Positions 56,330 to 64,000 of a DNA stretch of 64,000 nucleotides are shown one piece after another. The notes below the pieces were generated by a model. The model worked only from the letters and a program-made list of their open reading frames with translations. It did not search any database and had not been told where the DNA came from. The DNA is from Neckera pumila (lineage: Eukaryota > Streptophyta > Bryopsida > Hypnales > Neckeraceae). Position 1 is the stretch's first letter; every line of letters starts with the position of its first letter. Location: positions 5,520,501-5,584,500 of the forward strand of contig OZ018411.1 of NCBI GenBank assembly GCA_963969595.1, given 5' to 3'. The position numbers were made by a program, and so were the translations under genes.

Positions 56330-56811
56330 TAACTACTGCATTACTGCGATCGTTATTGTAATTAGGCAAATAGTGCTAACTTAATGTAGAGTAATTATCC
56401 GAGGAAACCAAGTTGTGTTCGGTGTGCAGTCCAGGGCTTTTGCTTAAAAGAATATCAGCACTTGCTGCTTTTTGCTCATCCTTATCTACTCCACTTGTTT
56501 GTACCTTTTCTCATGTTTGTGGATGTCCTTTTGGTGATCATGTTCTTGAGGCTGGATCTGAATTTGATGCTGTGTTAGTAGAGCAATGCACATCTTGATT
56601 GAACGTGATTGAACTTAAATTTGCTAGCAGCATCTGGTGCGGATGGGGCAAATGTTAGATGTCTGTAGTTGCTGAATTTTGGCTCTGTTACTTTCTATCC
56701 TCGGAGATCTTCAGTGAATTCTTGAGGATGCATGTCTGAGGCTCGACGAGGTTACTTTGATTGTGTGTGTGTGTGTGGGGTGTGTGGGGTGGGGTGTGGG
56801 GGTGGGGGGGC
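56330..56811. other. 3' flank of LEA_2, ending in a GT/G-rich tract
   Basis: No gene recognised. 56,763-56,810 is a (GT)n run grading into G-rich sequence (GGGGTGTGGGGGTGGGGGGG), a possible G-quadruplex. Confidence 0.45.
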
Positions 56812-57375
56812 ATCAAAGGGCATTGAATACAGTGTAGAAAAACACTGTTTATTGAATTTGGTGTCATTTGTAGTTATGAAGCACTTTGCAGATGCTTGTT
56901 TACAAATTGTCTTCAGTTGTTTCAATTACCGTATACTCAATTCTCTCTACAGTAGTGACAGTGCCTTGAGCGGAATAATGGGCTTTTGAATGCACTCTGA
57001 AATGTGTGTCACCACTTGACGAAACGAAACTTCCATGAACATTGGCGATCTCCAGTTAAGTGGTAAAGTTTTGTCCAATTGTACCAGAAATTGTACCAAT
57101 CAAAGGGCATTGAATACAGTGTAGAAGAACACTGTTTATTGAATTTGGTGTCATTTGTAGTTATGAAGCACTTTGCAGATGCTTGTTTACAGATTGTCTT
57201 CAGTTGTTTCAATTACCGTATACTCAATTCTCTCTACAGTAGTGACAGCGCCTTGAGCGGAATAATGGGCTTTTGAATGCACTCTGAAGTGTGTGTCACC
57301 ACTTGACGAAACGAAACTTCCAGGAACATTGGCGATCTCCAGTTAAGTGGTAAAGTTTTGTCCAATTGTACCAGA
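56812..57375 (+). repeat. Direct tandem duplication of 277 bp
   Basis: 56,812-57,088 and 57,099-57,375 (period 287) differ at only a handful of positions, for example AAAAACACTG versus AGAACACTG. A 10-bp spacer (57,089-57,098) repeats the junction AATTGTACCA. The near-identical ORFs in each copy arise from the duplication. No known RNA or element recognised. Confidence 0.9.
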
Positions 57376-57636
57376 CTTGAATCTAACTTAATTTACACCT
57401 GTCCGGGGCATCAAAGGAATACCCAATTGAGCATCTGCTTTTTGACAATCAGAATTTTACCTTAGGCACGTGGAAGTTGTTCAATCACCTGTGTATGCAA
57501 CATAACGAATCCTCTGGACTCTGGAGGTAACTTACAGGGACTGTGCAATTATAGTGTGTCGTTAGAGAAGATTCAACGTAACTGACTTGTTGACAGTTGG
57601 TGCTGGCACTCCATAGTTTACATTTGATGTAATACT

Positions 57637-57974
57637 AGGGGTAGTCACACCTTCTCGTTTCTATGAAGAATGAGAAGGTGAAGAGAGAAATGTGGAGCCA
57701 ATGGGAGCCCTGGCACAATGAAGAGAAGGTGTGACACTCCAATGAGATGGTGTGGAGACTGAGAATGGAGAACGGACCCTGTCGCACAGCCACAACATAA
57801 GAAATCCCGTTTGTAAACTTCTTCACGTCCATTCTTGTCCTGCAGAGGAGAAGAATGGTCTTTCTCAACCTTTGTGAAACGGGGACGGCACAAGCCGCGG
57901 AGAGCCAACGACTAAGCGCCACGTCCCCATTCTCAACCTTCACGGATTGGGATGAAGGAGCAATGACTACCCCT
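57637..57974. mobile_element. MITE with AGGGGTAGTCA ends and 3-bp duplication
   Basis: Left end AGGGGTAGTCA, right end TGACTACCCCT, flanked by ACT (57,634-57,636 and 57,975-57,977). Subterminal sequence is GC-richer than the flank. A 3-bp duplication suggests PIF/Harbinger or CACTA ancestry; the ends fit PIF/Harbinger better. No transposase. Confidence 0.6.
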
Positions 57975-58050
57975 ACTATGATCACCCATTTCTGACCACT
58001 TAAACCTATCTATAGCATGGTGAAAGTTGAGGAAAAAATTTCCTTGTGTA

Positions 58051-58438
58051 AAGTAACCAACCCATTTCCAACCACTTAAGCAATTACACATATTTGGAGA
58101 GCAGGTTTTTTGGATGCGGATTTTTTCTCGTGTACGGAAATAGAGTTTGGAAGGATTGCATATTTTTCCAAAATTTCATTACAAAAATGTAATTACTTTG
58201 AATTTTTTAGTGAAAGATTCTCTTCGACCTATAATGGTGATATAGACCTTTCCATTTCTGACCACGAACTGATTGCAAAGTTGACCAAGGGCTAGTTGCA
58301 ATATTGAAAGCGTCATAGCAAATCATAATGTGCCACAACTGCTCCTTGAAGTGCGCCTCAACTGAATAGTCTATAATCGCAAAGGGAGCAGTCTACAAGT
58401 TGGAAATTAGGGGGTGAATGGAAATGGGTCAGTTACCT
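58051..58438. mobile_element. MITE, family AGGTAAC, copy 3 (CCCATTTCC subfamily)
   Basis: Left end AAGTAACCAACCCATTTCC; right end reversed AGGTAACTGACCCATTTCC, with TA on both sides (58,049-58,050 and 58,439-58,440). 58,441-58,750 repeats part of the interior and ends in a third copy of the terminus (AGGAGATGACCC reversed), suggesting a tandem or chimeric arrangement. Confidence 0.55.
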
Positions 58439-58990
58439 TAGAAAAATAGAATTGAGAAGGATTTCATAATTTTTTGCATTTTTTCCCTCAAAAACAAAAT
58501 TTTCATGAATTTTTTTTGTGAAAATTATGTTTGTCCCATTCTTGATATATAGGCAAATCAATCTTCAACCATAGGCAGGTTACAAAACTGGTATAAGTGA
58601 TCATTGTCGCTTTCAAAGTACACCTCCCGGACATTCTATTGCTCCTATTGGTCTTGTTTTATATGAGCTGTCACCCTTCACACAGCTGATCAGAAATTAT
58701 GCAGCCTAAATTGCAAAAGTGGGATGTTGGTCGAAAATGGGTCATCTCCTTTAGACATGAATTGCAGCCATCTCACTGTGTGTACACAAAAATCGTTGTC
58801 CCAACCTAATTTAGTTTAGGTTTTTGCGCTTTAGGTTTTTATTATAGAAGTCAAATGGAAAAATTGGGTGATATTTCTTTGGGATGAAAATGTGATGGCT
58901 TTTGTGACAGGAGTAGTAACAAGGGTTGTTAAATATATTAGATAATATGGTTTGTGATTAGTGTTGGTATCACTATTTGTAGTTCTTTAG

Positions 58991-59271
58991 CACTACACTA
59001 AAAATGATATTTAGTGTAGTATGACATTTAGTGTTTTACCCCCCTACCAGCCATTTTACTTGTCTTCAATTTTACTTGTCTTCAATCTTTTCGTTTGCAA
59101 GTTCATTTTTTTAACGTGTTCTAACACTAAATGTAAACCTTTTCAGATTTCAGATTTACCATAGAGCATATTTAGTGTTAGAAATTAGATTTAGTGTTAC
59201 TTACTTATGATATTTAGTGTCAAGGTTCGTAATTAGTGTTGCCAACACTAAATATCATTTTTAGTGTAATG
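58991..59271. mobile_element. CACTA MITE rich in TTTAGTGT motifs
   Basis: Left end CACTACACTAAAAATGATAT; right end reversed CATTACACTAAAAATGATAT. TAG and TCG flank it (one mismatch in a 3-bp duplication). TTTAGTGT or its complement appears about eight times, in both orientations and concentrated near the ends, like CACTA subterminal transposase-binding sites. No ORF. Confidence 0.65.
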
Positions 59272-59274
59272 TCG

Positions 59275-59765
59275 GGAAAAAACGGTGGCTAGTTCAATTA
59301 GCTGGTGGAATTGGGAAAAAATGGTTACATTTTGAAAACAAAGGATGTAAAATTGTAAGGAAATTTGGTAGGCCGGAAACCAACTAGTGCATAGAGAAAA
59401 ACACCAAATATTTTAACTACCTCCTTCCTACACTTGGAGGATTTCAATTGCCATAAGATAGGAATAACTAGCTAATACCTAAGTGGGACAAGAGGCCCGA
59501 AGAAGGTAGAAGGGTATCAAATTTGGTAGGGCAGATTTAAATTTGGGGACCTATTTGTTGGATTGGATTTAGGATAAATTTCTTACTTGATTGCATCTCT
59601 CTTGCAGTGATGTCATATCTATTCAACAACCAACCAAAACCAAGTTTCCTCCAACCAAGACCAACTTCATTTCCCATTGACCACTGATCATTTCCTAAAC
59701 AATTTCTTTAATATCTTGCTAGGTAGGAGTCCTAATTAAATCCTTTACCTCATCTTGTGAATGTT
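59275..59765. other. No feature recognised
   Basis: AT-rich, no ORF over 60 codons, no inverted ends seen. Confidence 0.4.
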
Positions 59766-60065
59766 CTAAATTGCATCTCTATTGTTCATGAGGAATGTCT
59801 TAAACTTCCGTATTAACCAAGGTATCAAAAATCGTAGATTATCCTTTTGAAAATTTTGATCCTTGTGGTATGTTCTATTTGTTTGTGAAGCAATACAAGT
59901 AAGGTGACTAAACACCTTGAATGTAATACTAGGTATACTTAATATAGGACAAAACCAAGGATGTGCAAGCTCACAAATGATAATTGTGGGCATTAGATGT
60001 ATTGTTGGGTAGTGAGGTTGCTTATGAAACCCAAAGGACCTGTCAAAATAGTTTAAGCCGGCCAT
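59766..60065 (-). pseudogene. Possible degraded copia integrase fragment
   Basis: A 99-codon frame contains FKVFSHLTCIASQTNRTYHKD, which resembles the copia integrase-linker pattern (LKVFGCLxxxSxxxNRxKxxP). The rest of the frame does not match well, and adjoining DNA shows no other pol domain or LTR. Treat as a weak relic call. Confidence 0.25.
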
Positions 60066-60133
60066 GTAATGTCACTTTTTGTTAACTTGGCCTATTCCAC
60101 TTCTTTGCCACTTTCACGCAACAATAAATCGTC

Positions 60134-60243
60134 TACACAAAATAGTGCAATTAGGTTGCCCCAGACTATAGTTCACCATGTCTGAAAGTGTTAGATATGA
60201 GAAATTAGTGTGGAGCAACCTACTAATTTCACTATTTTGTGTA
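60134..60243. mobile_element. MITE, family TACACAAAATAG, copy 3 (short)
   Basis: TACACAAAATAGTGCAATTA at the left mirrors ACTATTTTGTGTA at the right. At about 110 bp it keeps little beyond the inverted ends and AGGTTGC/GCAACCT. Internal deletion derivative of the family. Confidence 0.6.
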
Positions 60244-61351
60244 TGGATTCTAACAATTTAGCTGGTGTCAATTTGAGTTTGGAGGAAATCGGCCGGTGAG
60301 TAATTGGTATTGCAGGAACTAAACCAGTCGATTTTGCAGTGGAGACTGGAGAGGATGCAACCAACCACACCCGTGGGTCCATTTCCGTCTGGAAGGAGGA
60401 AATGAACTGAAGTACTGAACCCACCCTCGGGGGGAGCTCCGACAATTTCCTGAACCTTCTTCCGTAGGCGTGTTCAGCTTCCATCAGTTTCCACAATTTG
60501 AACAAGGACAGGAAATGCAAAGTCAGAGTCAAGTCTCTGTTGTGGGCTACAGTAAGTTCGTGGGAGAAGGAGAAGATCGGCAGTTGACTATCCGACCGCA
60601 ACAGTGCGGGAGTGCTGGCAGACGGGGCAGCCCCAATGTACGGGAAGTACCGGCATTTAGTTACAAGTTAGCCGGTTGAAATCAGGAATTGCCGAACTGA
60701 TTTCAAAATCTTTGGAAAAAAATCGACCATTTAAAAAGAAAATCAAAGAAAATTCTCTATTTTTGATAGGTCTAGCTGAGAGAATGATTCAAACAACCGT
60801 TTGGCCCAAGAAAATGTAGGATTTTAGCCGGTTGTGCTAAAAATCTCCCCGGACTGTGACGGGGCAGACCAGGCCAGGGTCCGTCCTCTGGAGAGGTGTT
60901 GGCATCGACGTGCCTTAGTCCCAGGAAGATTCGGGTTTACCTTTTCGTTCCTGAAACAAACATCTGCTTGGGCAGGGGAGGGGACTTGATTCTCATGGAA
61001 GGGCTCCACCCTTCTGCAGCTTGGCACGGGCAGCTTGGTCGAAACTCATGGAGACCTGAAATCCAATCCAAGTGGGAGGATCCGCGTGTGTTGTTGTAAG
61101 TACCATTCTTTCGCCTGCTGAAAGAGGAAAAAAAGAAAAAAAAAAGAAAAAGAAAAAAAAAGTCCTGCTCTGTAAGTTACTGGACCTTTCTTTCTGTGTT
61201 TCTTTGCACAGGCATGACTGAAATGGAGCTTTTGTACAAATCATGACGCTCTCAAACTCTTTCCTCCGTCTCGGGTTTCCACGACGCTTTAACTGACATG
61301 CAGGCCTCCATATAAAAATCTTCCTGCAGCACGTGGCGTGACTTGGCACAA
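60244..61351. other. GC-richer island with exon-like frames, no gene identified
   Basis: On the minus strand an ATG at about 60,480 opens MEAEHAYGRRFRKLSELPPR, followed by GTGGGT, which looks like a first exon and donor. No convincing downstream exon follows. Further frames at 60,896-61,099 plus and 60,993-61,349 minus overlap. An A-rich run lies at about 61,129-61,161. This could be a captured gene fragment or an unidentified gene. Confidence 0.3.
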
Positions 61352-61593
61352 CACTACACTAATAATGAATGAAATTTAGTGTTTGCAACACTAAATGGCA
61401 ACACCACCATTAATGTTACCAACACGAATTGTCAACTAAATTTCTACCAAAGAACTACATTAGGATCGGGAATTATTCGAGATAGTTCATTCACCTTGTA
61501 CACTAAATGGATATCCAACATGAATACTAATTGTCAACTAAATAAGAATTAAAGTGAGGTATATGATAGGGTAAATAACACTAAAATTTGTTG
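61352..61593. mobile_element. CACTA-like fragment related to the 58,991 MITE
   Basis: Begins CACTACACTAATAATGAATG and contains several TTTAGTGT/ACACTAAA motifs, but the right terminus is not evident. The TTAA element at 61,598 follows directly, so the end may be lost or displaced. Confidence 0.4.
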
Positions 61594-61597
61594 TTAA

Positions 61598-62512
61598 TCC
61601 CTAAAGTTTCATAACTATATAATCACCAAAAACGCTCCAAAACTGCATTTCTAATACAACTATCAAGTTTTTGGAAAAAAACAATTTTTGACACATGTAG
61701 GATCTTGTAGTATGATATTTTGAAAGCATGTGGTAAAAATTTCAGAAAATTCCACCGTGTGGATCATAAGATATAAGCATTCAAAGTCTTGAAAACCATT
61801 TTTTCAATCTTGCAAAAATCCGGGCAGTTGCACTTTGCAAGCTCACTTTTCAATGAGAAAATGCCATTAAAGGTGGTGCTTCTTTGAATTCAGTTTCCTT
61901 AACAAGTTGTTTATATGCTTGAAAAATTTCACATCATTTGGAATTGTACAACATAAAGGAAAAAAATAGTGAGTAGAAAGAAGTAGAAAATGATTCAAAA
62001 TACTAAATTGTTAAAAATTTAATCATGGATTTTAAAAATGCCAATCCCAACGGTTGTAATGTTGTAATAATCAATCTACATCTTAGGATTTTTTTTTTCC
62101 AGAATTATTGAAAATTGAGTTAAATGAATGACTTTAAAGTTTTTTTTAGAGTAGAGAATCTATAACTGCCCACAAATTCAAAAACCCTTGTAACTTTTGA
62201 CTCATTGATTGAAATGGAATGATTCAAAGCTTTTTAAGTATATATATATGTAGAGAACCAATTTTTTTTTTTAAATCCAAAAAGAACAATTTTTTCTGAT
62301 CTGCCCAAACTGCCCAGTTACAAAAAAAAGTAATATATTAGATCACAACTTTTGACTTGTATTTTGAAATGTCATGAAACTTGATACACATGAAGATATT
62401 CCTCGCCCCCACCTTCTATTAAAATTTCAGCTTCAAATATAGATATCTCTAGTCACATGTACCTGCCCAAAATTTCTATACGGCCAAAAAATGCATGTTG
62501 GTCCTTTAGGGG
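61598..62512 (-). mobile_element. TTAA-flanked piggyBac-like MITE, copy 7
   Basis: Left end TCCCTAAAGTTTCATAACTA, right end GGTCCTTTAGGGG, with TTAA at 61,594-61,597 and 62,513-62,516. Collinear with copy 1 (3,760-4,676) over the whole length, and in reverse orientation to copies 2, 3, 4 and 6. Confidence 0.65.
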
Positions 62513-62516
62513 TTAA

Positions 62517-63634
62517 TGTACCAACATGACTAACTTATGTACTCAAAATTATCCAAAGTCTAGTACCAAAGAAAGAAAATTATAGGGGTCCAATGCGGCT
62601 AACTTTTTCTTGGAACTGGAAATGAATATTCAAGTTTTTGAGACTTGGAATTGCCTTCAACAAGCATTAGGAAAAATTTGAACCCTCCAAGACCCCCTCC
62701 AATTCCTCAAAAGGGACCCCAGTTAGCTAATAAAATTGAAATTCTCATGCATTATGGTCAAGTTTTCCCCTATTTCCACCCACCCAAGCAATGATGGCTT
62801 TGAAGCCTTGTGTGGCAACTACTATTGGCTCCCAATTTGAGGTATAAAGAAGAAGTTGGACTAAAAATGACTGACTTGGATTATTTGACTGAGTTAATGT
62901 ACAAGGTAGAGGCATCTCACATGCATTCCAATATACCAAGTCTAGGCTCAATATATTGGAGTGTTGTCAAATGAAAAGGGCTCTTGGACTGTTCACATTT
63001 TTCCTAATGTTCTATGCTTTCCAGGTTTTTGTAGGTAGGGAGAAATTACATTTTAGGAGTAGTTTTGTCTTGTTAAACTACAAGAAACCAAGTTCAAGTC
63101 CGATGTTAAAAATAGATTTCTAGAAGTCGAAAATTTGCCTCTCCCACTTTTTCCAAGACTATCTTAAAAATTTTACCAGCCAACAATTTCAATTTTTCTT
63201 TTGCGACTATCATGAGCTTCCATGTAGAATTCCAAATCATTTGTGATTTATGCATAGTTAGGTCAATTCTAGGTGCATAGAAGTCCACCCTAAGCTAGGG
63301 TTTTCCTCTTTCTCCAAATGAATGTTGCTGCTTTTTTACAGGCTTATGTGCGCATAGTAACCGGAACCCTACCGATAGAAGCAAAAAAACATAAATTCTA
63401 GTGTTGTTTGCTTGTTCTTATGCTTGTTCTTATGGTTCTCCGCCAGGGTGACATGGAATTGGTGAGACAAGTTGGAAGTTTTGTACAAAGCAAGTAGGTC
63501 TGAAAACTAGCATGAACTTTGAGAAGGTACTTGTTTTGTTTGGCCTGTAAGGTTGAACCACCTAAAGTGGTCACTTGTTCCAAATCTCTTGGTCTGGAGG
63601 ATACATAGAGAAAGAAATTATGTGTGCATGATAG
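62517..63634. other. No gene recognised
   Basis: ORFs of 60-79 codons on the minus strand show no motif. Composition is AT-rich, and no inverted ends were found. Confidence 0.4.
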
Positions 63635-63805
63635 CACTACAAGGGAGCAATGTCAATTCGGACATTTTTTTGTCAATTTTTTGTCAATTTGGACATTATT
63701 TTGTCAATTTTCTGTCAATTTGGACATTTTTTTGACAAGATTTTGTCAATTCGGACATTTTAGTCAATTAGGACATGTCAGTTCGGACACTGTTTTCTTA
63801 TAGTG
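63635..63805. mobile_element. CACTA MITE with TAG duplication and TGTCAATTTGGACA repeats
   Basis: Left end CACTACAAGGGAGCAATGTC, right end reversed CACTATAAGAAAACAGTGTC. TAG is duplicated at 63,632-63,634 and 63,806-63,808. Nearly the whole 171 bp consists of TGTCAATT(T/C)GGACAT units, a likely transposase-binding array. The termini match the classic plant CACTA end CACTACAAGAAAA. Confidence 0.75.
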
Positions 63806-64000
63806 TAGGAACTAGGTTAGGGAATCAAGAAAATTGGAAAATTGAAAAATTAGAAATTGGAAATTGGAAATCGGTAGATGCATCCATTGTGGACACTAGA
63901 CTAACACCAAAGTGGCCACAAAAACATCCAAAAATAACACAATGTAAGCAGCCCTTTTTGGGGGGTGAAATGGAGCCAAAAAGCACCATTTCATAATGAA

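Noticed and set aside
63650..63790. A CRISPR-like or satellite array
   Set aside because: Units abut or are irregularly spaced without unique spacers, and CACTA termini with a TAG duplication explain the structure.

Overview
The window reads as nuclear DNA of a green plant. A plastid-targeted cyclophilin, an NDR1/HIN1-like LEA_2 protein and GT-AG introns of about 80-540 bp point to the streptophyte lineage. I cannot name the species. A flowering plant is possible, but the large TTAA-flanked elements and the C2H2 architecture lean towards an early-diverging land plant or a streptophyte alga (inference). Genes are GC-richer islands in AT-rich DNA made mostly of small non-autonomous DNA transposons (MITEs).

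Layout. 1-8,000: a decayed duplicate of the DNA just upstream of and inside the PHYH gene, broken up by nested MITEs and preceded by a dispersed repeat carrying a tRNA-like pol III promoter. 8,000-16,000: more MITEs (CACTA-like, TTAA-flanked, CATTAG-ended) and a large foldback. 16,076-17,481 (-): a four-exon C2H2 zinc-finger gene. 18,600-25,400: MITEs (TTAA-flanked, CATTAG-ended, Stowaway-like) and an inverted copy of the repeat at the window start. 25,700-28,853 (+): a nine-exon phytanoyl-CoA dioxygenase-family gene (PHYH/PHYHD1-like), perhaps with an organelle presequence upstream. 33,166-36,108 (-): a six-exon plastid cyclophilin. 37,161-42,544 (-): a very young Ty1/copia retrotransposon with 274-bp LTRs that look identical, a 5-bp target duplication and a broken pol. 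43,800-53,800: MITEs, including a Mutator-like one with a 9-bp duplication, and a (TTTG)n-linked insertion. 55,196-55,957 (+): a single-exon LEA_2 gene, followed by a 277-bp tandem duplication. 57,600-64,000: dense MITEs, including two CACTA elements.

The four cellular genes do unrelated jobs: transcription-factor-like zinc finger, 2-oxoglutarate oxygenase, plastid prolyl isomerase and membrane stress protein. Nothing suggests a co-regulated cluster.

The most notable pattern is seven related elements with CCCCTAAAG...CTTTAGGGG ends at TTAA sites, which is the piggyBac signature. Several sit precisely inside other MITEs. The intact paralogous sequence near 25,400-26,250 and the inverted repeat near 23,700 preserve the empty sites, so insertion order and target duplications can be read within this one window. 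All repeat calls were made by eye; exact identities and genome-wide copy numbers were not computed.
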